44,895 nucleotides of DNA from a virus: the IMG/VR virus record IMGVR_UViG_3300013103_000003, positions 1 through 44,895 of that record, one strand, 5' to 3'. Shown piece after piece: positions 37,416 to 44,895 of the stretch. The notes under the pieces are model-generated. The model ran no database searches. It worked only from the letters and a program-made list of their open reading frames with translations, and was not told the origin of the DNA. Each line of letters opens with the position of its first letter. The first letter of the stretch is position 1. The position numbers and the translations under genes were made by a program.

Positions 37416-40400
37416 ATGTTACCAAATTGGGATGAAATTGCTGACTTATTTGAAAAGGAAAATCTTCCTTACGAAAAAAGGGTCAGCATATACCACGATT
37501 ATTTAAAGGAATTAAATAAAATTCCTTATTGGACATCTCTGCCTATTAAAAAAAAGGGTATCCTCCTTAATGAGATGACCAAGTCACTCGGAGAACGTCC
37601 TATATCGAAACCTACCCTACCCGTAGAAAAAGAACGTCCAACCACAGGGTTAAAATCAACTTCTCAAGGTATATCACCTGAAGAAGCCAATCAATTATTT
37701 CAGTTATCTCCTGAAGAACGCTCTAAAGGTATCAATACTATTACAGGTGTACCCAAATCCATAGGTAAAGGGTTACTCCGTTTTGGCCCTAATTTAGCGA
37801 GATACCTTGACCAAACAATAGGTTTCGCTGGTGGTACACTTGAAAGCGTAGCCAAACCTTTGGCTCAGGTTGCCCCTGGAGTTTTTAAACCATATGAAAA
37901 GGCAGGAAGGGCTATCAAAAAGTGGGGATTGAAGGCTGCCGAGGATATACAAGGGAACGTCTTAGAGGGTCAAGATTGGTTAAATTTACCAAAAGAGAAA
38001 CGGGGACGTCTAATCGAAAACCTTAATTATTTAACCGACCCCGAATGGTTAGCTTATAATATCACTGACGCTGCCCAATCAATGGCAGCTATGGTTGCCG
38101 CTACCATCTATGCTGGTCCTGGTGTAGGAATGGCCACTGCGGGTGCTATGGAAGCGGGCGAACTTTATGAAAACCTAATAAAAGATGGTTTTAGCCATGA
38201 AAGAGCAGCAACAGCCGCTTTAGCTTTTGGTGCTGTAGTGGGTGTATTAAATAAGGTTGGTTTAACACAGATAGCTAAAAAACTACCGGTAAAAAATATT
38301 GTTAGAAATACTATACACCGTCTTATTAGTGGAGGGGTGGAAGCTGTCACTGAATATGCGGAAGAACCCGCTGAGGCAGCAATTAATGCTATAGCGAGGG
38401 GCAAAAAACCAGAAGAGATTGGTGCAGATATTCTTCAATCGTTAAAGAATATAGAAGTCATACCAGGGTCACTTGTTATGGGTGGCGTTATGGCAGGGAA
38501 ACCTGTGGGGTTACCCACAAAACCCGTTACGGAACCCACCACAGAACCCACTACCCCTAAAATAGAGGCTCCCACAGGGGAAGAAGGCGGAGATGTTGTT
38601 TATAAAACTTCTAATGGTGACCAAATATCACTTGATACCTTAGACGATTATGTTAAACAGGAAACTTGGGGTTACCATAAATTAACCAAGGAAGATCAAA
38701 AAGAATTAAAGAATATTCGGGAAGATATAGCTAACGGAAAAATTGATGAACTTAGCCCGAAATATAAAAAGGCTGTAAAAAAATATGGTGCAGCATTACA
38801 GGGTAATTCTATTAAACATTCCAAACGGTTTCCGATTGCGGAGGACATGATTTACGGCCCCGCCAATAAAACCGATATACCAGTAGAGATATATATTGAC
38901 GGTAAAAAAACTACCATCTATAAAGATAAAGACGGGAGAACAATTACTAACACTCCTATCCTACCCAAAGACCCCGTAAAAAAGCAAGAAGAAATTAAGA
39001 AATTATTTAAAGAAAATGCTGAAGCCGGGAAATGGTATAAAGAATGGAATGAATTTTTCATGGGGTTCCAAGATGAAGGGATTAGCAAAGAAGAACTACA
39101 GAAATATATCCAAATCTTAGGAGTACTCTCACCACATCAAAGTATTGAAGGAAATACAACGCTTTTTGCTAATACAATAAATTCTTTAGAAAAGAATGAG
39201 TCACCTAAAAATATTTCGGTTGCCCAAAGGGAAAAAGTGGAAGCCATATGGAACGGGGAGTTATCTGCTGTCGATATGCCTATACCTGAAGCAATTAAAA
39301 CGTTTGGTAGAAAAGTTGGGCCTTTCATAAAAGCTGGATTGGATTATACCAACCCAGATGCAGTGGTTAACGACCGATGGATGGGGAGACTTTTTGGATA
39401 TAATTATCCATGGCAATATTCAGATAAATCTCGTTATTATGTTCCCAAAGAAGCACAACAAGACGTAGAGACAAGTATAAAACAGGCTGCTAAGGATTAT
39501 GGTATTACCGTTCCAGATGCACAAGCTCGTTTATGGCATGCTGCAAATCCCGAATTTACTACCTATACAAATGCTATCCAAAAACAACCCTTTGGACGAT
39601 TACCTGAAAAACTCATCAAACAGACAACCGATAAGGGTAAAATAGCAATTCATTTTGCTAATACTGCGCTTAATATAGTACGCCCCACAGGCAAGGAAGA
39701 TTTTCATAACAGGTTTTCTAAAAACGTCCAAGACCGCATAGATGCCGAAACAAAAGCAAACCCTTACGTTCCCTTCGCATTTGCTTATGGGGAGAATACT
39801 ACCCCCGAACCCATGCTTGCAGGAAAGACTCCAAATAAAATCAAAATCCCTTCCAATAAAATTTACGATGTTGAGAAAGACCTCCTCCGTTTAAAGGAAG
39901 CTGCTGTTCAACGAATTAAGGGTGACTCTGATGCTGCTGAAACCACTGCACATTTTATGAATGCTTTTTCCAATATAATTAAAGATGCAGGATATGAAGG
40001 TTTCTCAGTACCTATGGGTGATGGAAAATGGTATGTATTCTTTAATGAAATGTATACTATCCCTGAACATAAGGAAATGATAAAAGAACGTGGGGTAGAA
40101 TATAAGGGTATTACCAAACTAACCCCGGGAACTGAACGGGGAAAGATGTGGAACTTCCTTATCAAAACTAAGGATGGTACTATTTATGAAACAGGTAAAC
40201 CAGGACATGCTTGGCTTATCAATGACTTTAAAATTCCCTTAAATGATATAATTGACGCTGGAGTAGTGGTTAAGAATGGGAAACATTCATGGCGTAGCAA
40301 GATCGAAGGCATGGGTGCTTATAATCTTGACCAATATAAAGAGATATGGCGTCAGCAACTCAATCAAATGAGACGTGGGGAAGATGAATATCTTTATGAA

Positions 40401-43400
40401 CCTATAGCAGATTACGAGATACAGGAAACTAAAGATTATGCTATGAGTTTATCTCCCGGCACTAAGGTATCCGATAAGGATACTCAAATTGGATTAGAAA
40501 AATACTTCCGAAACAGGGACTCAGACATAATTGACTATGCGCCGGGTAAAGGTCGATGGTTAGAGGAAACTGAAACAAGTCCACTCATATCAGTGCGTAC
40601 TGGAAATCTTAACCTATTAAAAACAAAATTACATAATTATTTAGTAGAACATAAACAGGATGTGGGTTATATTCACGAGAAATTACCTATTGATGGAAAT
40701 GAGACCCCTACCGCAACTACCAGAAAAAGATATGGGATTAGCGAGGAACAGCAACCTTCCAAGATATTATACTTTGATAAGGAATTATCGGAAGAGACCC
40801 TCGGTAAAGTTTATACAATTTTAAATGATAATAATTTACCCGGGTCTCACTATGCACCTTCACGAAATATGCTTACCATCCACCATATTGGGTCACAGAG
40901 TGGAGAAGAGTTTAACAAGAGTATTAATGGAGCAATTAAAGAGATAAAGAAAATAACTCCTGTGACCGTTAAAAATCAATGGAACCGTCACTATGAAGTT
41001 TTAGGACTTAAAAGAGAAACTTCCACAATAGCTCAGGGGACAGCCCCTACACTTGAAGTTTTTAAAGAACCATATACGCCGAAATTTTCCCTTGAAAGAG
41101 GTTTAAAAAATGTTAGATTATTTTCCGATAAATCAATTCGAGCACGAGATGAGTATGTTCGTGATATAGGAGATGCTGCGGCTCTTCTCTCAAAAGTACG
41201 GAAACATGCTCAAGAAGAGGCTTATACTATATTTTTGGATAAGGATAATAAAATCTTAGATATAATTCTTTGGTCTAAGGGTGGAACTACAGGTACAGTC
41301 TTTCCAGCTGTATCAGTAGCTGGAAGAGCAATCAAGACTTCTGGAATAGAAAGAGTTATTTTTTTACACCAACATCCAGGGGGAACAGCAAAATCATCTA
41401 AAGAGGATAGGGGAACACTTAGGGCACTTTCTGTATATTTAATGCCATTCGATATTAAAACACAAGGTGTGATTATAGCTGGTACTACATATACATCGTT
41501 TAATATCAACGGAACAGATGAATTTCCTTATACTATTTTACCACAGAAACGTAAAATCACTCTCCCCATTAAACAACGAATATTGACAATACCCACAGCG
41601 GAACTACAAAAAAGAAAGTCTATTACAACCACTGCGGAATTACTTGATACCTTTAAAGAACTCGTTGGTGATAAAGATGGTATATTACTTACTTCTATTG
41701 GCATGAAACCGATTGCATTTCTACCTTTCAATAAATCCATTGGTGGGTTTTCGCTAAAAGACCAACCACTTATGTATATACACGGCATGTATAAAGCACT
41801 CCTACAGGCTATTGAGGGGGCTAATGCTGTCGGTGGATTTATAAAGTATAATGGCGATAATATGGATATGCTTCAATGGATTATAGAGTTGCAAGTATCT
41901 CCTCTTTCAGGATTTACCCTTTTTGATGCTATAACCAAAGATAGAAGTGTTAATGAGTCTATATTGAATGAACCCATGGCTGGAATGGGCTATTACGGGA
42001 GAGATATTTTAAAACATGTAGCTGAAAGCCCTAAGTCTAACCACGTTAGTTTACGGGAACCCACAGAAACTGGTTATGGGGGATTTACGAAAAAAGAACA
42101 GGAACAAAGGTTTCAAATTGCTAAAGGGGCTAATATTAAATTAAAGAGTTCTATTTATAGAAGAGCTATTGAGAACCTTATTGGTTTAAAAAATAAAGCT
42201 GTAAGAGCTTATGAACACCTACCCAGAACGGGGGAATTTGCACAAGCAGCTTTTGAGTTAGACAGATTACGTAAACAGAATAGTGTGGCACAAGATAAAA
42301 CGGTACGAGCCTTACAACATATAAAGGGCGATTTGAGTTCTAAAGAACGGGATATATTTACCCGATATATCATCTTAAAAGACTTAAAGGAGAGTGCAAC
42401 CAAGGGTGAAGAATTACCATTTGGATTTTCATCTGAGGACGTAAACTCAGAACTAAAACGACTTCCACTTACACCCAAAATCATAGAAACAATCGGTAGA
42501 CGTACTAAGTTTGCCAATTTACTGAAGAACACTTATATTAAAGCAATGAAAGATATTGGCTTTAACGTTGAGAACAAACTGAAAAGGAAAGATTACTTTA
42601 GACATCAAGTAATAGACTATATACAAGCCGAAGGTATTACTAAACTCGGAACTGGAAAAAAACTAAAGACGCCAACTTACCGTGGGTTTTTGAAAAAACG
42701 TAAGGGTTATGTCGGTGACATTGTCGCAGATTATGTTTCAGCAGAGTCGGAAGTGTTTTCTCATATGCTTTATGACATAGAAGTTGCTAATGTACTTAAA
42801 ACCATTGATGTAAATTACAATAAAACAAAGGAATTTAAAGCTAAATTAGCAGACTTGCAAAAAGAAGATCCTGATATTACTTTAGCGGATGTGGTAAAAG
42901 CAGACCCTGATTATACTTTTTGGTCTCCAAAAGAAGGGCATGTTTTTTACATAGCTCATTCTATTCCAGAGGTTTTAGCTAATAAGTTGTTAACGGGCGC
43001 ATTAGAGGAAGCAGGGATAAAGGCTGACGATCTACATGCTAATTATGCTATGGGTGGTTTACATAGACAGTTTATAATTAAAAAAGAGCTTGCAGCTACA
43101 TTAGATGACCTGACAAAAAAACGATCTCCTGTATTTGCATTTCACAGCAACCTGCTTCGGAAGTGGAAAATCTGGCAATTAACATCACCGAGAAGATTTA
43201 TTAAATATAATTTCCGTAATCTTACTGGTGATGCCGATGGGATATTCGTTGGTAACCCAAGGGTGTTCAAAAAAGTTCCACAGGCAGTAGGAGAGTTATT
43301 CAATGCTTTTGTGTTAAAAAAACCAAAGACAGCATTATTACAGAAATACTTTGAACGTGGTGGAATGGGTGCCACACTCCAATATCAAGAGATGGAAGAT

Positions 43401-44732
43401 CTTCGGAAACTCGTTAAATTTGATGAGAAACTCAGTAAACCCAAAACATTTATAGATAAAATCAACCCTTGGAAACAATATTGGAATACAGTACGACTTG
43501 CTACAGATCTCCGAGAGTCTATTCTGCGTTACGCTGCATTCCTTGAGTTCCGTGAAGAAATGCTTACAAGCCCTGATGGTAAACCAAAAACTTGGGGTGC
43601 GTCAAAACCAGAAGAAATTATGAGTCTTGCTGATATTGACGACCGAGCATATTGGATGCAAAATGACTTATTGGGAGCGTATGACAGGGTTAGTGTGTTG
43701 GGTCAAACGATACGTGAACAGATGTATCCATTTTGGTCATGGAAAGAGGTTAACTTTAGACGGTATTCTCAAATAGCCAAAAACGCTATAAACGATAAAA
43801 ACCTTTGTAGTACAATGGGACGAAAATTGGTAGGTACTGCTGTTTTTAAAACTCCCTATTTAGCATATCGAGTTGGTAAAATGGCAATTGGAGCTTCATT
43901 TCTGTGGGCGATGTTACAGGTCTACAATAACTTAGTATGGCCTGATGAAGAAGAAGAACTCCCCGAAGATGTTAGGTTTAGACCACATATTATATTTGGA
44001 AGAGCTCAAGACGGAACAATAAATTATTTTAGTCGATTAGGTGCATTACCAGATTTATTAGAATGGGTAGGCTTGGACGCTTTACCACAATATGTCGATG
44101 CATGGACTAAAGGTCGGATGAGTATACGAGACATCGCAAAAGATATGGCTAAACAACCACTTAATATGATAGTTAGCGGAGCAATGCCTTTCGAGAAAAC
44201 GACATATGAATTACTATCCAGACGTTCATTTTTTCCAGAGGTTCTTGAACCTGGAACGGTTAGAAACAGAATGCGTCACATTGCTCGTAGTTTGGGTTTA
44301 GAACATGAATATGATGCTATATCTTCAAAACCATCAAAACCATATACTCAAACAATCAAAGGACTTTTTATATATTCCTCCGACCCATTAGCATCAGCTT
44401 ATTATAGGATTGCAGATCGCAAACGGACTTTCCTGAAATCAATCAATAAGGGTGCTGAAGGTTTTTGGGTTACTCCACGAGGTGATGCTCTTTATAATGC
44501 AAGGATGGCACTCCGATATAAAGATAAAGCACTCGCTGCTAAGTATATGCGACAATACCTTCTTTTAGGTGGTAAAGCGGATGGGATTATAGACTCATTA
44601 AAGCGTATGGATCCGTTATCTGGTTTAAATCATTTGGAACAGATGGCTTTCGTTGCAAAGTTGGATAGCGAGGACAGGAAGGCACTTGTGAAGGCATACA
44701 AGTTTTATTATGAAGTGCTAAGTGGAAAATAA
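37416..44732 (+). CDS. Giant polyvalent virion/ejection protein, 2438 residues
   Basis: Several regions can be seen. Residues ~215-285 hold hydrophobic Gly/Ala helices (AAMVAATIYAGPGVGMATAG), perhaps for membrane insertion. Residues ~545-690 hold a phage domain with LGVLSPHQSIEGN and NPDAVVNDRWMGRLFGY, which I know only as a phage domain of unknown function. Residues ~845-890 hold an ART-like DAGYEGFSVP strand. Residues ~1250-1360 hold a RadC/JAB domain with IFLHQHPGGTAKSSKED, metal histidines at ~1318 and 1320. Residues ~1550-1750 are helical. Residues ~1900-2438 hold a C-terminal polyvalent-associated region starting KWKIWQLTSPRRFIKYNF. Such proteins enter the cell with the DNA and disarm the host. 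It ends the virion operon. Confidence 0.8.
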   Translation: MLPNWDEIADLFEKENLPYEKRVSIYHDYLKELNKIPYWTSLPIKKKGILLNEMTKSLGERPISKPTLPVEKERPTTGLKSTSQGISPEEANQLFQLSPEERSKGINTITGVPKSIGKGLLRFGPNLARYLDQTIGFAGGTLESVAKPLAQVAPGVFKPYEKAGRAIKKWGLKAAEDIQGNVLEGQDWLNLPKEKRGRLIENLNYLTDPEWLAYNITDAAQSMAAMVAATIYAGPGVGMATAGAMEAGELYENLIKDGFSHERAATAALAFGAVVGVLNKVGLTQIAKKLPVKNIVRNTIHRLISGGVEAVTEYAEEPAEAAINAIARGKKPEEIGADILQSLKNIEVIPGSLVMGGVMAGKPVGLPTKPVTEPTTEPTTPKIEAPTGEEGGDVVYKTSNGDQISLDTLDDYVKQETWGYHKLTKEDQKELKNIREDIANGKIDELSPKYKKAVKKYGAALQGNSIKHSKRFPIAEDMIYGPANKTDIPVEIYIDGKKTTIYKDKDGRTITNTPILPKDPVKKQEEIKKLFKENAEAGKWYKEWNEFFMGFQDEGISKEELQKYIQILGVLSPHQSIEGNTTLFANTINSLEKNESPKNISVAQREKVEAIWNGELSAVDMPIPEAIKTFGRKVGPFIKAGLDYTNPDAVVNDRWMGRLFGYNYPWQYSDKSRYYVPKEAQQDVETSIKQAAKDYGITVPDAQARLWHAANPEFTTYTNAIQKQPFGRLPEKLIKQTTDKGKIAIHFANTALNIVRPTGKEDFHNRFSKNVQDRIDAETKANPYVPFAFAYGENTTPEPMLAGKTPNKIKIPSNKIYDVEKDLLRLKEAAVQRIKGDSDAAETTAHFMNAFSNIIKDAGYEGFSVPMGDGKWYVFFNEMYTIPEHKEMIKERGVEYKGITKLTPGTERGKMWNFLIKTKDGTIYETGKPGHAWLINDFKIPLNDIIDAGVVVKNGKHSWRSKIEGMGAYNLDQYKEIWRQQLNQMRRGEDEYLYEPIADYEIQETKDYAMSLSPGTKVSDKDTQIGLEKYFRNRDSDIIDYAPGKGRWLEETETSPLISVRTGNLNLLKTKLHNYLVEHKQDVGYIHEKLPIDGNETPTATTRKRYGISEEQQPSKILYFDKELSEETLGKVYTILNDNNLPGSHYAPSRNMLTIHHIGSQSGEEFNKSINGAIKEIKKITPVTVKNQWNRHYEVLGLKRETSTIAQGTAPTLEVFKEPYTPKFSLERGLKNVRLFSDKSIRARDEYVRDIGDAAALLSKVRKHAQEEAYTIFLDKDNKILDIILWSKGGTTGTVFPAVSVAGRAIKTSGIERVIFLHQHPGGTAKSSKEDRGTLRALSVYLMPFDIKTQGVIIAGTTYTSFNINGTDEFPYTILPQKRKITLPIKQRILTIPTAELQKRKSITTTAELLDTFKELVGDKDGILLTSIGMKPIAFLPFNKSIGGFSLKDQPLMYIHGMYKALLQAIEGANAVGGFIKYNGDNMDMLQWIIELQVSPLSGFTLFDAITKDRSVNESILNEPMAGMGYYGRDILKHVAESPKSNHVSLREPTETGYGGFTKKEQEQRFQIAKGANIKLKSSIYRRAIENLIGLKNKAVRAYEHLPRTGEFAQAAFELDRLRKQNSVAQDKTVRALQHIKGDLSSKERDIFTRYIILKDLKESATKGEELPFGFSSEDVNSELKRLPLTPKIIETIGRRTKFANLLKNTYIKAMKDIGFNVENKLKRKDYFRHQVIDYIQAEGITKLGTGKKLKTPTYRGFLKKRKGYVGDIVADYVSAESEVFSHMLYDIEVANVLKTIDVNYNKTKEFKAKLADLQKEDPDITLADVVKADPDYTFWSPKEGHVFYIAHSIPEVLANKLLTGALEEAGIKADDLHANYAMGGLHRQFIIKKELAATLDDLTKKRSPVFAFHSNLLRKWKIWQLTSPRRFIKYNFRNLTGDADGIFVGNPRVFKKVPQAVGELFNAFVLKKPKTALLQKYFERGGMGATLQYQEMEDLRKLVKFDEKLSKPKTFIDKINPWKQYWNTVRLATDLRESILRYAAFLEFREEMLTSPDGKPKTWGASKPEEIMSLADIDDRAYWMQNDLLGAYDRVSVLGQTIREQMYPFWSWKEVNFRRYSQIAKNAINDKNLCSTMGRKLVGTAVFKTPYLAYRVGKMAIGASFLWAMLQVYNNLVWPDEEEELPEDVRFRPHIIFGRAQDGTINYFSRLGALPDLLEWVGLDALPQYVDAWTKGRMSIRDIAKDMAKQPLNMIVSGAMPFEKTTYELLSRRSFFPEVLEPGTVRNRMRHIARSLGLEHEYDAISSKPSKPYTQTIKGLFIYSSDPLASAYYRIADRKRTFLKSINKGAEGFWVTPRGDALYNARMALRYKDKALAAKYMRQYLLLGGKADGIIDSLKRMDPLSGLNHLEQMAFVAKLDSEDRKALVKAYKFYYEVLSGK

Positions 44733-44751
44733 GTGTTCCAATGGTGTTCCA

Positions 44752-44895
44752 TCAGTGTTCCAATGGGTTCACCGAGGAACACTCTTTTGTTCCATTACGC
44801 CTAATTGGGTTATATCTATCGTCAAATTCGGGGTGGGTTTCTGTGTATTCAATTAAGAAAGCAATATTACATAAAGCGTGCTTTAGATGATTAAG
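44752..44895 (-). CDS. 3' part of the dATP/dGTP diphosphohydrolase-like gene (second copy through the overlap)
   Basis: The same reading frame as 1-342, seen through the repeated end. It runs leftward to the TGA at 44754-44752, adding VNPLEH after the residues encoded at 1-123. Joined across the overlap, the protein has 120 residues. It converges with the giant protein gene, whose stop is 20 bases away. Confidence 0.8.
   Translation of the reverse strand, partial: LNHLKHALCNIAFLIEYTETHPEFDDRYNPIRRNGTKECSSVNPLEH
44754..44788 (+). terminator. Terminator of the virion operon
   Basis: AGTGTTCC (44754-44761) and GGAACACT (44776-44783) form an 8-base stem followed by CTTTT. The left arm is the third of three 11-base GTGTTCCAnnn repeats (44733, 44744, 44755). 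It overlaps the end of the leftward diphosphohydrolase-like gene. Confidence 0.7.
44773..44895. repeat. Terminal direct repeat, right copy (circular overlap)
   Basis: Identical to 1-123. See the left copy for its interpretation as the overlap of a circular map. Confidence 0.93.

Noticed and set aside
38165-43375. Several 60-110-residue reading frames on the opposite strand of the giant virion gene
   Set aside because: They lie within a single long, well-supported gene, lack ribosome sites and have no recognisable proteins.
37416-44732. N4-like virion RNA polymerase in the giant protein
   Set aside because: The capsid is N4-gp56-like and the protein is large, but I see no T7-family polymerase catalytic motifs; the visible domains are polyvalent-protein types.
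1-44895. Prophage features: integrase, repressor or attachment site
   Set aside because: No integrase, excisionase or CI-like repressor is seen in any frame; tRNA genes here are complete internal genes rather than attachment remnants.

Overview
The window is an essentially complete genome of a short-tailed (podovirus-type) tailed phage, assembled as a circle. The first 123 bases recur at the end (1-123 = 44773-44895), and a leftward gene broken at base 1 becomes complete when the ends are joined there. The virion genes are a P22-type portal, an N4-gp56-type major capsid protein, a P22 gp10-like tail hub, beta-helix tail fibres or spikes, and ejection proteins ending in a 2438-residue polyvalent protein. 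No integrase, repressor, DNA polymerase or RNA polymerase is visible, so the phage looks lytic and dependent on host polymerases. The DNA is AT-rich by eye, with strong Shine-Dalgarno sites. The host cannot be named. A Gram-negative host is plausible from the virion type but not proven.

Layout. (1) About 3.6 kb leftward to base 1 and across the junction: an early operon with four very small genes, a Mom-like DNA-modification protein, a Cas4/RecB-like exonuclease, a probable ssDNA-binding protein and a dATP/dGTP diphosphohydrolase-like protein. It is preceded by a leader that can fold into a long RNA stem. (2) 3.7-8.6 kb rightward: a DatZ/YfbR-like HD phosphohydrolase, a DruA/Mom-like protein, a primase zinc finger, a RecA/DnaB-fold ATPase with a winged helix, two iteron arrays, a second Mom-like protein whose 5' end contains a tRNA-Gly, and a Cys-rich sigma-region-4-like regulator. 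(3) 8.6-11.9 kb: endolysin, an exported ClpP-like protease, a zinc-ribbon/phosphoesterase fusion, an HNH protein and a holin-like protein. (4) 11.9-17.4 kb: small genes, terminase and portal. (5) 17.4-19.9 kb: four tRNAs, an RNA ligase, small genes, and one leftward gene with its own promoter. (6) 20-44.7 kb: scaffold, capsid, tail and ejection genes, interrupted at 33.2-35.1 kb by an exported peptide, a PurD-like ATP-grasp enzyme and a GNAT protein.

Regulation. Two promoter classes can be read. Four sites have sigma70-like boxes (TTGACA, exactly 16 bases, then a TATxxT-type box) and precede early genes and the single leftward gene. A second element, CAGGGTGACA-N12-TAGARGG, occurs five times. 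Two copies form a divergent pair between the leftward and rightward early operons, and the others precede the lysis cassette, the tRNA region and the capsid operon. It does not have sigma70 spacing and is probably phage-specific. The sigma-region-4-like protein just upstream of the lysis copy is the natural candidate regulator.

Most unusual content: three divergent Mom/DruA-type proteins together with two nucleotide-pool enzymes resembling DatZ and MazZ (but no PurZ), and far away a PurD-like ATP-grasp/GNAT pair. This suggests an uncharacterised DNA-modification or anti-restriction strategy. The tRNA-Gly inside a Mom-like coding sequence, the structured leader, the lambda-O-like iteron layout and the exported ClpP-like protease are the other strong leads.
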